Source of the DNA: Trametopsis cervina
Taxonomy: Eukaryota; Basidiomycota; Agaricomycetes; Polyporales; Irpicaceae
DNA length: 64,000 bases
Reading direction: 5' to 3'
Assembly: GCA_022385755.1 (NCBI GenBank)
Contig: MU278357.1
Location: forward strand, 812,105 to 876,104
Within the stretch, counting starts at the first letter, position 1. Every line of letters starts with the position of its first letter. The notes beneath the pieces are model-generated. The model searched no databases and was not told the DNA's origin. It saw nothing but the letters and a program-made list of their open reading frames with translations. This document shows, piece after piece, positions 45,135-56,819 of this stretch. Both the position numbers and the translations under genes were made by a program.

Positions 45135-48100
45135 ATGCAGGGAGGGTACGAGCTTCTCAAGGACCCCGAGTCCGACGCGTATGGCGCACAGGCGCGTCCT
45201 TCGTCGTCGTCGCGCAGGAGTGGCCGCAAGCTGTTGTATAGCGTCGTACTCCTCGTAGGCGTGCTCGCCGCAGGATCGCTCTTCGGTCCGAAAGTGCACA
45301 TCATCATAGGAGACTCCGCGACAGAGCTACAAGATCTCTCCTCCTCCGCCTCCAGTGCATCCCCCTCCCCAAAGCCACTCGAGCAATGCGCCGCGCCCCT
45401 CCCTCCCCGCGCAAGCCCACCAGCCCCAGTGAACCTCTGGGCCTCCCTGACCGTCGACGAGGCCGTCTCAGTGCACACCTGGCTGAGCTCGCCCTCGCGC
45501 GGTCTAAACCTGACGCTCTCGCACGAAGCGCGCATGTCCGACAACTCGATCTACCACATCGAGGTCTATCGCCCCTCCAAAGCAGACGCCTTGGCGTACC
45601 TGCACGCGCCTGCCGCCGAGACGCTGCCGACAAGGTATGCGCGGGTGTCGATACACCATGGAGCGCGCAGAGAGGAGGAGGGAGGCCCGGTTATTAAGGA
45701 TTATCTGGTGGGGCCGTTGCCGTTGGGAGAGGAGGCGGCGATGAGGGAGTTGACGGAGATTTATCATCGGGAGGATATACCGTATAATGCGAGGGGCTTT
45801 GGGTTCTCGCATTTCAATGAGCTGCCGGTGTTGTTGTCGACGTATATGCCTGCGCTCGCGAATATCACCCAGGTGAGTTTGTCTTCTTTTATTCGTGAAT
45901 TATGCAGATCGGCTGACTGGGGTTTGGTGTGCAGGACTTATTCGATGGTGTTGCACTCGGACTCCCGACCGACACGCTCATTGCTGGAGCGAGCGGGCCC
46001 ATGAGCTTCGACGGTACTTTCCGCCGTATGTGGATCTCGTGGCGCAGGAACGTCGCTGGACCGTGGTTGCACCCCGTCAGCTTCTTCCAGTACATCGACG
46101 TCAGCGGGACAGATCCTGAGCAGTGGAAGCTCTTGAAGGTGTGTCCCCACCCTACAATCCACAAATCAAGTTCACCGATACTAATCATATCGATATGGAT
46201 ATGTAGCTCGTATACAACCACCAGATCTTCACCACCGCCGAAGAGTTCGCCGAAGCATACAACAACGGCACCCTCCGCCGTCTCCCCAAACGTCCCGACC
46301 AGACCGAGGACATGAAATGGTCCTCGCGATACCGACCCAACACGACCCCGCGCGACCTCGACCATCTTCCCGGTCCTCGGCAGGTGTCGTTCGCTGGGCT
46401 GCGGTTCAGGGTGGACCGCAAGCTGCAGTATGTGAGTTGGATGGGGTGGGGGATGTACCTTGGTTTTGATAGGGATATGGGATTGAGTTTGTGGGATATT
46501 AGGTTTATGAAGGAGAGGCTTGCTTATGAGGTATGTGGTTGTTGACGGTTTGTGGGGTTCTGATGTGGAGAGCTGATTGATGTGTGTTTTAGATCTCGCC
46601 GCAAGAAGCTATGGCTCAGTATGGTGAGTATACGGATATGCATATGAATGCGAAATCATACTCATGTCCTTGTTAGCCGGAAACGACCCCCTGCAGACAA
46701 CTACGGCATGGCTCGACCGCTTCTTTGGCATGGTGCGTACCTCATCCCCACTCCCTCTACACCATCAACACTAACATCCGCATCACCTCCCAGGGCTCCG
46801 CCGTGCGCGACATGCTCCCAGGCTACGACTGCCCCTACGAAGCCGTCTACCTCCCCGCCACCACCTACACCGTCCTCGGCTCAATCACGCGCGAACGCGC
46901 GATCTGCGTCTTCGAGCATGATACCGCGCGCCCCATCACGCGTCATCTGGGCATGCATGACGGCGAGTTTGGCGCGGTGAGGGGGTATGTGTTGACTGTG
47001 AGGAGCGTTTCTACGGTTGGAAAGTGAGTGTTTTGTTGTGCTATGGAGTGGATGGGGTGCTGATGTGTTTGTGGTGTAGTTATGATTATAGTGAGTGTCT
47101 TTTGCGCTGATGGATAAGCGACACTTCTAACCGGGCTCGCTCAACTCGTCGTTGATTATCTTCTATATAGTGGTATGTCTTTATGCTTTTACTCTGGAGT
47201 GCAATCCCCTCATCTCTCTGCTAGTTCGATTACATGTTCCACACGGATGGAACGATCGAGGTTCGCGTCTCTGCATCTGGCTATCTCCAAGGTGGCTTCT
47301 GGGAGCCTAAGCAAGTCGGCTACGGTGCTGCCATCCGCGACACCACAAGTAAGTATACAACTGTAATCAGCACTCACCACGAGTGCCCCGATCTGACCTG
47401 CATCGTTCACTCCAGTGGGCTCTCTACACGATCACGTGATTAACTTCAAGATCGATCTCGACGTCGCCGGACTGGACAACTCACTGCTATACACGCACAC
47501 CGACCAGGAGGAGATCGAACAGCCGTGGTTCGACGAGGACTGGGGGAAGAAAGTCATCCAGCAGAAGATCACGAGGGAGATCATTGCGAATGAGGACAAT
47601 GCGAAGTTGAAGTACCCGACTAACTTCCAGGGAGGGTATGCGTTTATCAACCAGGAGAAGAGCAATGCGTGGGGTATTGCGCGTGGATATGCTATCCACC
47701 CGGGATACTCGCCTGTACACAACGTAAGGGTCTGCTCTTGTCACTTGAAAAGTTGTCGAGCTAATTTCTATGTTTCCCTGTACAGACGGTTGTAGGTTCG
47801 AAGCGTCTGCTCGAGAACGCCAACTGGGCTCGCTACAACCTTGCTGTGTCCCTTCGCAAGGACACTGAACCTACGTCAAGTTGCATGTGGAACATGAACC
47901 TCCCCGGAAAGCCTATGGTCGACTTCCACAAGTTCTTCGACAGCGAGAACATCACGCAGAAAGACTTGGTGGCCTGGGTCAACATCGGCATGCACCATCT
48001 TGTGAGTATCCTTCTCGACCCAATCATCATGACTGCGCATGTACTGACGTGTCCTTTCAGCCCCAAGCGGAAGACGCACCCAACACCAGGACCAACACCG

Positions 48101-48384
48101 CCACCTCGAGCTTCTTCCTCACCCCGCTCAACTACTTCGACTCCGACGTCTCGATCGACTCGCTCAACGCCATCCTGCTCAGCGACCCCTCCAAGCCCGG
48201 TGGCCCGTACACGTACGAGGACTACGGCGTGAAGCCGGTGACGTGTGTGCCAGAGGAGATCCCGCCGTTCCAGTACCACGGGTTGACTGCGTTTGGGCTG
48301 GATGGGAAAGTCGCTCCGGCACGGAGCGCGGAGGAGATGATGAAGGGCTCTGAGCTGTACCATCGTATTAAGGTGGAACTGTAG
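45135..48384 (+). CDS. Copper amine oxidase, membrane-anchored
   Basis: About 860 residues come from a dozen exons. An N-terminal basic stretch and one hydrophobic segment (LLYSVVLLVGVLAAGSLFG) predict a type II membrane or signal anchor. The enzyme oxidises primary amines to aldehyde, ammonia and H2O2 using copper and topaquinone (EC 1.4.3.21). Seen are the catalytic-base region TAWLDRFFGMG, the topaquinone site STVGNYDY (Tyr codon 47081-47083), copper ligands in GSLHDHVINFKIDLDV (H-x-H) and in NIGMHHLPQAED, and SGYLQGGFWEPKQ. The exons around the TPQ site are 11 nt (47080-47090) and an apparent 2 nt (47171-47172). All cofactor residues are intact, so activity is expected. Confidence 0.92.
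47171..47172 (+). other. Apparent 2-nt exon (TG) after the TPQ motif
   Basis: The 11-nt exon ends TAT-GAT-TAT-A at 47090 and the next family-matching frame starts TTC-GAT-TAC at 47225, so two bases are needed. TG sits between acceptor TATATAG (47164-47170) and donor GTATGT (47173), making ATG (Met). No other canonical splice choice I tried keeps the frame. Confidence 0.55.
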
Positions 48385-48776
48385 ATGCGAGGGGAGGGAT
48401 TGGGGCCGGATAACATCTAGAGTGTACTGTGATTATAGGAAGGATGTAGAACTATGTAAGTAGGAAATAGGATGTTGTGCTAGACTATGAAACGAAAGCA
48501 TGATTGCAACAGATCATGGCTCTGATCTCGAGTCCACGACTGCAGGCGCTTACACGACACCATTCATGAATAGGCACTTCCACTACGTGTACGCCTCCGA
48601 CACGACATAGCACATATACTTTACAGCTGGCAAGGTCGCCAATTAGCAGGCCACCAAAGCTTGAGAAGGAGGATCTTCACGTTAGTCACGTGGCAGGCGA
48701 CTGTGCACTCAGGTGCGCGATTGGTGCGCGACGTTGCTAATTACTGACCTGGCTGCATGTAGCCAGGACTTGCAAC
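48385..48776. other. Short intergenic region
   Basis: This is the 3' end of the amine oxidase and the promoter of RFT1, both on the plus strand. Nothing else is recognised. Confidence 0.5.
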
Positions 48777-50536
48777 ATGTCCACCAACTCGCAAGCATCG
48801 CTCGCTTCGGCCTCTCTCGCGTCGGCCTCGTCTCTTGTGCTGCTACAACTGGTATCCCGCGTTTTCACCTTCGTGCTCAATCAGCTACTCGTCCGGCTGG
48901 TCTCTCCGCAAGTGTTTGGCACAGCGGCGATACAGTTCGAGTTGCTGTTGTCCACCATCCTCTTTTTGTCCCGCGAAGGAACGCGGAATGCGCTGCTTCG
49001 TTCTGGCGGCGGGTCGCAGAACTTCAGCACCGCTCGAGCAAACATCGCGCTCTTACCCGTCCTCTTTGGCGTTCCTATCACTATCCTCAGTACAGCGACC
49101 TACCTCAAGACTAGCTCGGAGACAACCACTTCTCAACCCCATTTTACCCTTAGCGTGCTCATATATGCGGTGGCGGCGTTCTGTGAGCTCCTCTCGGAGC
49201 CGCTATACATACGCGCTCAGAATGAGCTACGCCTCAATGTCCGAGTGCGCACGGAAGGCCTAGCAGTGTTCGCGAAAACGGCTGTTGCGTTCGTGATTCT
49301 GGTGACCACGCCTGCAGAATGGGCTCTTGTTGCGTTCGCTGCCGGACAGGCGGCTTACGGTGTATCCATGCTGGCTGGATTCCTACATGAATACGGTAGA
49401 AGTGCCCAATATTGGCCGAAGAAAGTCTCGCTCAATGACCACGGCAAGTGTGTGCTCAACGCTGTTGATTCTACACGTGAGCTAATCAACGTTCTTAGGA
49501 CTAAATCTGTGTATTTCGAAAGCCAATTTCTTTCCCTTGCTGGGACGATGACTACGCAGTCGGCGTTCAAACATTTCCTCACTGAGGGAGACAAGTTCCT
49601 CGTTTCTCGTTTGAGCCCCCTCGCTGATCAGGGCGGATACGCTGTCGCGTCAAATTACGGTGCATATATATTGCCTCTTTACTAAGTCTACAGTGCTAAA
49701 CATGTTGCAGGTTCTCTGGTTGCGCGGATCATATTCCAGCCAATTGAAGAGACCGCTCGTTTGTTCTTCTCCAAGACGCTCTCTAGCGAGTCATCTGCCA
49801 AGAAAGAAGGAACAGGCAACTTGAAGACGGCGTCCAACGTGCTCTCCAGCCTCTTACTGATGTTTTCCCATCTGCTCTTGCTACTCGTCACCTTTGCTCC
49901 ACCTTACCTTCCACTCGCTCTGTCGCTCGTTCTCCCCGCACGGTACCTCAACACTTCCGCTCCCTCAATCCTGCACACATACGTATACTATATCCCAACC
50001 ATGGCATTCAACGGCGTCCTTGAAGCGTTTTTCGCCTCTGCAGCTTCATCCTCGCACCTGCGTACCCAATCATGGTGGATGCTCGTATTCTCCGGGATCT
50101 TCGTCGCCGCTGCCGTCACACTGTCAAAAGGCTTATCCTTGGGCGACTCTGGACTGGTCTGGGCCAACGTCCTGAACTTGTGTCTGCGAGCATTGTACGC
50201 GTGGTCATTTGTACGCGGATACTTTGCCGAGAAGGGCGAAAAGGACTTGATGTCCGTGTGGAGATGTGTGCCACCTGCAGGCGTGCTGTTCGCGTTCGGG
50301 CTATCCGCTGTCGTAACCCGCGCAACAGGCGCGTCGTACCAGAATGCACCACTCAGTATTGTTGGGCAGTTTGGGCATATCGTTATTGGTGTAGCGTGCG
50401 TGCTAGCATGCGTGTTGACCTGGTGAGCACATGTTTGACCCGAAGAGACCGCTGATTGACTTATAGGGGTTTGCGAAGTATCCTTCTAGAACGCAGCACC
50501 TTCAAGCAGGCGTACTCGCTGCTTAGGAGACGCTAA
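48777..50536 (+). CDS. RFT1: RFT1, oligosaccharide-lipid translocation protein
   Basis: Three exons (48777-49659, 49711-50422, 50467-50536) give 554 residues, the usual length of Rft1. It is a multi-spanning ER membrane protein with about 12 hydrophobic segments. Recognisable stretches are VLLQLVSRVFTFVLNQLLVR, SPQVFGTAAIQFELLLST, LFLSREGTRNALLR, FCELLSEPLYIRAQNELRL, SVYFESQFLSL, LTEGDKFLVS and ARIIFQPIEETARLFF. The C terminus is basic (LLERSTFKQAYSLLRRR). Rft1 is needed for N-glycosylation and is linked to supplying Man5GlcNAc2-PP-dolichol on the lumenal side, although its flippase role is debated. Confidence 0.92.
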
Positions 50537-52422
50537 TACACAACGTAGATAGGGTCTGCGTATGCCTTTCGTAGCATGAGATCAGTGGTTTAACACCTCC
50601 CCTGGCGTGCCATTTGCTTGAAGAGCGCGAGAGAAAGCCTTCCTTAGGCAGCGTGTTATGAGTGGAAGAAGAGCAAGCTTCTGTCTTGTGGACTTGGTGC
50701 GTCTATAAGGTTAGGTCATTTGACTGAAGCTGTGTCTCCACCCAGATATCGTGGTCATGTTTGTATTGCAAGAATATGTTGCGAACATAGGGTTTACGCC
50801 CTCGTGCTAACCTAGAATCTCGGGATCAAGGCTGGGCCACATAGGAATCCGGTCGCCTTCGACGCCTTCTTGTATCCCCGTTAAGATACACTGGTGTTTT
50901 AGCTGCGCATCTCGTAAGTGTGACATATCATGCGAATGTCGGAGGGTGCATATAGATCGTCTTACCCCGGAAGGGCATGCTTCCAGATATCGTATGTGCA
51001 ACGTGCATCATCGTGAAGTGTATGAAGGCTGTGCCTATTCAAAACCTGTGTGTTTTACTGAACGTCGAGGAAGGCGTAGTCGCTGCGGTATGGAGCGTGG
51101 ATCATCCTGCTATCCACTATTTCAGACCACAGCTCTGAGCTCAACGCATATCCTTCGGAGATCCCGTACGTGGTCTTGATCATATCGGCGTATCTGAATG
51201 CAGTTATCGTAGCTCCGTCGATCCCTGCGTCAAATCTTGCAAGCGAGTAGGATTGCGTCGAACACAATGCATTCCGTCATATTCTCACAGATAGACATCA
51301 CAAGGAGCTTCCCGCGAACCTTGTGTAAAGCATGAGGCTGGCCGCAGTGACAGAAATCGCCTCAATCTTGCAACGTCATAAAATGCAGCACAAGCCTTTA
51401 ATTTCCCTCTTTTCTATCTATTCGAGAAGATGAAGCGCAGACGACAACACTGAACACACTGTGTCCCCCAGAGGCTCACCTGCATCCCCATGTATAACGT
51501 CGGCGCGAAGATTCAGACGGAGCGCTAGCTTTGATAAGTAAATTGCCTGGCAGGTGAGAACGAATCCGGATACGCTGATATCAGCGGCAAGCCGCAGGTG
51601 ATAAGGTTTGAACGTGTAGTGAGATGAGGATTCGAGACCCCCCCGGTGACACACAACGAGGTGCGATTCCATTATTGTTCCCAGAGATGAAGCCATTGGG
51701 AGCCCATATCCGCCGCCCCATTGCCTTGACTGCTCATCGTAGCGGATATTCGTAGTATTCATTGAGCTCGATAGGCCCGCCACCGCTGTCCGGGTGAGAC
51801 ATGGGTCGCAAGCCGGCGCATCTCCGACAACAAAGAAGATCAACGATGCGAAAGGAGGAAAGCACAGCAGGGCTGATTAGTCGGGCGGCTGTTGTTTCCC
51901 TCGTGGCAGATGTATGCCATCACCGCCACATGGGAAAGCCTTCGTCGAGACCAATCTCTCCTCTACTTAACCTCCTCCCCCTCAAGACCCCTTCACCGTA
52001 TCACCCTTCCCCTCCCACTAACACCTACCTTCTTCATCTCTCCTTGTTTGTACAAGGTAATCCCACTGAACCGTCCCGAAGTCCACTGAGTGCGCTTTCA
52101 CTCGTAACACCAACTAGACGACTCTATCCAAGAAAGCATTAGACACCACTCCAATAACGATTAGGTACGTTGGCAATCGGTGTAAACCATGAATAGGCTT
52201 TAAATGAATCCAGTAGCTCAGTGTGCCACAGTAGCATCCAAGTCTCACCCGCAGATACACCTCTATATCGTGCGCGCCATTCTCCGACCGTTACTCTTAT
52301 CACAGTGGCCTCATCTATTTTTTCGTGTAGTTTTGGTATACTCTCGTGTCGAATCGACATGCCACAAGCATACGTGACATCCCCCGTTCGTCCCCTCGGT
52401 AACGCCACATCCTGCGCTTGAT
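50537..52422. other. Intergenic, unassigned open frames
   Basis: Several short minus-strand frames occur (50807-51001, 51055-51267, 51418-51843, 52139-52408). They may be pieces of one decayed or multi-exon gene, but I could not join them and recognise no domain. The C/T-rich part at 51950-52060 may be a promoter for the plus-strand gene downstream. Confidence 0.35.
51418..51843 (-). CDS. Unassigned open frame, possible exon
   Basis: The frame is 141 codons. From an internal Met (MNTTNIRYDEQSRQWGGG) it reads like plausible protein and reaches a good donor GTGAGC after ...LRADVIHGDAG. I could not find a following exon and know no matching family. It may be a lineage-specific gene, a fragment, or chance. 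Confidence 0.18.
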   Translation of the reverse strand: MIFFVVGDAPACDPCLTRTAVAGLSSSMNTTNIRYDEQSRQWGGGYGLPMASSLGTIMESHLVVCHRGGLESSSHYTFKPYHLRLAADISVSGFVLTCQAIYLSKLALRLNLRADVIHGDAGEPLGDTVCSVLSSALHLLE

Positions 52423-55400
52423 ATGTTCAAAAAGCTAACGATTATCAATACTAGTCGCCCCACCAACTATCAAGGGCAACTCGCCGAAGAGACCAAGAAC
52501 ATCTCGTATAGTGAGTATCAGCCTTATGCAACCTCCCCAGCGCCCTGCTCATAGTTCTGCATAAGACGAGCCCCGTTCTATCGCCCAAAGAAGTAGCCGA
52601 TTATATCCTAGAACGGGGAGATGCAACTTCCCCCATAATTGCCAAACTTGTTCTGGACAAGCATGTTGATTCTCGGGCTCTTGCTGAGCTAGCGTACGAC
52701 TCGGACTCTGAAGATCGGTGTGCAAGCGCTATGTAAGTATCAAGTGCGTGTTTGTAAGCAAAGTCTAATTTGCTATACTTTTAGAACACAGGGCGATCAC
52801 CGTCTTGCCGATGATTTTCTACGAGTGACCAGTCGACTGCGAGAACGTCTCCCGCCGCCAGAAACCTCGAGAAGTATCCGGCCCTCCTTGATGGAAATCG
52901 CGCTGGCATTAGAATCGTACCAAACCTCTCCCGCAACATCCGCACCTGCGTACCTCACTCCTCCTGATTCACCCACGCCACCTGAATGGGACCTTGATGA
53001 TTACGAGGATCCGGAAGATTTTGAGGTTTTTGCACCTAACCAGAGCTCGCCAGATGACGACGAGGATGAGGATATGCTCAGAACTCCTGATCTACACACG
53101 TTCCGCATTTCCGAGCCGTCTCCTATTGACAATTCTCGGGGAGTGTATTCGTCTCTCGCGAATGCCATACCCTACACACCCGGAGAGACGGTACCTCTCC
53201 TCTCGGCCCTTGATATGCACCAGAGCCTTTACGGATACTCGCCACCGTCATTGCAGGGCGGCACTGTCGGTTTAGGAGACCATCCTGAGCCTTCACAGGG
53301 CGATCTCCTGAGCCGCCATGAGGCGCCCCCAGTGTCTCTTGGTGAGGGAGAGCCAGATGATGTTCATGCAGACAAGGCAGTTGTTTCTCAAGAGCGTGTT
53401 ACACAGCTGAGGACAGTTTATGAAGCTCCGTCACAGCATCCTTCCCGTGCCGCCACTCTGCCATCACGACCACGCATCCAGATTCCCACGCCCCCTGCCG
53501 CACCGAAGAAAACGTTGGTGGAAGTGGGAGTTCAAACCGAAAAGCCGAAGGAGCACGAGGAGCCTCCGTCTACGGACCTTCTGGACATGACTTCGGATGC
53601 TGAGGACGCGCATGTGACCTTCCACGATGCGCGTGAAAGCAGGGAAACCGACGACGAAAGTGTGAAGCAGTCCGATACAGAGGAAGCGAAGCCCGACGGT
53701 GACACTACGACGGCTCACGCTACCCCAAAGCCCAGGCAGCAGCCTCTAGCCGCTACGCCGCGTTCCGCCACTCCCGCCCCTTCAACTCCTGCCCCCTCAA
53801 CTACTCAACCCCCCGCATCCCCTACCACTCTTCGCGAGCGAGACCACCCGTCGTGGATCGCCGCCCCGAATATCACCAGAGCGGCCAGCGAGCCAAGACG
53901 AGGTACGGCTAGGCGACCTACGGTGAACACGCGGACTTTGTCATCGGTGAAGGCAAACGCGAACTCCCAATCACTGCGGTCGGCGCCTGGTACGACATCG
54001 AGTCAGACGACGCTCTCGAGGCCTACGAAAGACAGCGAGCGACAGAAGGCGTCGCAGAAGGCTGCGTCTAAAGCCCCTGCCAAGGCTCCTGCCCAGACCT
54101 CACCTGTTGCATCCTCTCGCACGTCCCCAGTCGAGGCCAAGAAACAACCCGCTAAGACAGAGCAGGCCGCTGGCAAGAAACTCTCTGCGCCTGCTGCTCC
54201 TCAGCAGAGTGTTCAGCAGTCTCGACCTAAGAAGGCCGGCGACACGGAGGAGAAGCTTGTGAAGCCTGTCGATAAGCCTCCTGTCGAGCCTTCTACCGAA
54301 GATCAGGAGATATCTAGCTCAGCGCCCGCAGATGAGCCAGTTGTCTCAAACCCTCCCCAGACGACGGTGGCGGAGGTGGTGGCTGCTGAAACCGAGCCCA
54401 AGAACGAAGACAAACGTACTGAGCCCCAGCCCACTCCCGCTGAAGCTACCGCGCCAGCAGCAGACACCGCGCCGCCAGCGCCCGTCGTCGAACCGCCTAA
54501 AGAAGCTGGCAAGAACGTAGTGGAGGCGCCTGCAGCAGCCACCGAGTCTGTGAAGCCGGTTGAGCCTGATACCACAAAGTCCGACGTTCTCCCAGCCGAA
54601 GGACTTCCTCGACGCACCGATGGAGACACCTCCCCACCAGAAATCGACGACTCTGCTCCAGAGCCCCTGGGAAAGCAGAAGGCCTCTGAGCAGTCCTCTG
54701 AACCTACGGTGTCTGCTGCCGACGGCGAAACCTCAACCGATCCACCGATTGTCGACTCTGTCAAGGAGGAGCCCAAAGCCCCGGAGTCGCCCAGTAAGCT
54801 CGAGAAGGCGGATCATGTCGTGGCAGCGTCGTCAGAGGCACCTTCGGATCCTCCCACCAGCTCGAGTAACCTTGATCCGCCAGAAACGAAAACAGAGCTC
54901 GGCGGTAGTCAACATACATTGCTTACTGAGGCCTTATCGTCCACCATCCTTCCCGAGGGCACCAGCGCGAACACTGCCGAGGTCTCCCAGCCCCAGCCCC
55001 AGCCGCCTGCGGATGTTGTCTCTGAGCCTCCGCGCATGGACGGTGATTCTTCGGATACTGACAAGAATCTCAACGGCGAGGCTGAGAAAGCGACCAAGCT
55101 CAATGTCGAGGTCGAAGACCCGGCGGTGGTCAAGAACCAGACTGGCGATGTGACTGAGGTCAAAAGAGAGCCCGAGAACGCAGATGTAGTGTCTTCTGTT
55201 GGTGCTACCGTCGGCTCTGAGGCAACTTCGACGGAGCGCGATCCCATTGATCAGTCTTCCACAGTGGCCACTGCTGGCAGTTCGGACGTGGCGCAGAGCA
55301 AGATGTCCTCGTCTGAGACGGCAGAAAACCGGGCCGATCCCGACGCAGAGGGCGATGGGTTTACGCATGTCTCTGTTGGAGATACTTCTGCGCCTTCCGA

Positions 55401-56343
55401 CACCAACGGCAATACGCGACCCGGAGCTGGTGACAACAATACGACGGACACACCTGGTGAATGGGACCCCGTCGACGATGATCTCGGCTCTCCATGGGCA
55501 GGCAACGGCGTGTCTGATTCTGCTACGTCTGCTACCACGCAGGAAACCATTACAGCGGAAGCCAAGGAGCCTACTCGTAAAGGCGCCGATCCCGCTGCGC
55601 AGCCCGCCGCTGAGGTCAACAACGATCGTGGCACGACGGAGCCTGTGCAGGACTCGTCGGACTCGCAACCCGACGCTTCGACCGGAGAGCTGGCCGGCGC
55701 GCCGCCGCAGGCAGTCAACAAGCAACTCGCAGCTACGGCAGACGCTATCGCGCGTGAGGCGTCCCAGGCTGCAGATTCGCAGACGGAGGACGGCGAAGAG
55801 ACCGGTGGGGAGGGCAAGGGAGTTGAAGGCTCCACTGGGGGAGGCGATAAACCTATGAACTCTAGAGAACGGAATAAGGCGAGGAAGGCGGCAAAGAGGA
55901 AGCGGGAGCAGGAGGAGAAGAAACAGAAAGAAGAGCAGGCGCGACTAGAGGAAGAGGAGAAACAGAAAGCACAGGCGCAAATAGAAGAAGCGAAGAAACA
56001 AGAGGAAGAGAAACAGAGAGCAGAGCAAGCGCGAATGGAGCAAGCTAAGCAAGAGGAGGAGGAGACGAGGAGGGCACACAAAGATCGACTTCAGCGTGAG
56101 GAGCAGGAGAGAAAAGTGCGTGAAGCAGATGAACGAGTCCAGGAGACGCGGCGGCGTGAGAAGCAGGCGAGGGAGACGAGGGAGGCGGAAGAGAGGAATA
56201 AACAACGACGGGTAGATCTGGAGAGGCAGTCTCTGCGACTGTCGAGTCAGCGATCCGGGTCTCCAGCGTCCACCAACTCGAAGGAGTCGTCCAGTCCAGG
56301 CGGGGCTATGAACACTGTGAAGAGCTTTTTTAGTATCTTTTGA
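52423..56343 (+). CDS. Large disordered protein with C-terminal coiled coil
   Basis: About 1,300 residues come from three exons; the last runs from about 52785 to 56343. A short folded-looking N-terminal part (LSPKEVADYILERGDATSPI, IAKLVLDKHVDSRALAELAY) is followed by about 1,000 residues rich in Pro, Ser, Thr, Glu and Ala without domains. A 120-residue highly charged helix follows (RERNKARKAAKRKREQEEKK onward), and the protein ends MNTVKSFFSIF, a small hydrophobic patch. I do not recognise a family. The start is uncertain: ATG at 52423 is in frame, but CTAAC plus TAG at 52438-52455 looks like an intron 3' end, so the first exon may lie upstream. Confidence 0.65.
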
Positions 56344-56819
56344 TTGAATTTTACCTGTCTCGCTTGTCGTCGTATTGCTTTGAAAGGCCTTAGGGCTTGT
56401 GTCTCGTTTGTACTCATCCATGCATGTGCTGTTGTTGTAACGCTAGATGTGTATCGTGTACTACTGTTTTCTTGTTGTAGCATCCCTAGTTTGTCTCCGC
56501 TGGTTGTTGCCTATGTTTATCAGAATTTATTCTTTGCTATCGCATTTGACTGAAGTACCTGCAGTAAGTGCGAGATACGTCACAAGTCAGCAGCCTGCGA
56601 TTGTGCGCCGACCGGCTTCGCTGAGTCAGGTAGCGCCTGTGATCGAGGAATTGCACCCACATGAACTGGCGATATGGCCTCCAAATGCGTGTTGACTCCT
56701 CGGCGCGGACGCTCCCATGATCTCAATTATATATCCTCGACCATGCAGACTTTATACCGCTCGCCCCTTTGACCAGAACTCTGACCCGTACGGCCATAAG
56801 GTCATAACCAGTAGCCACC
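56344..56819. other. Intergenic, no gene
   Basis: These 476 bp lie between two plus-strand genes, holding the 3'-UTR and the promoter of ABC transporter 2. No recognisable element was found. Confidence 0.5.

Noticed and set aside
52205..52225. TAGCTCAGTGTG resembling a tRNA A-box
   Set aside because: No B-box follows and flanks do not pair.
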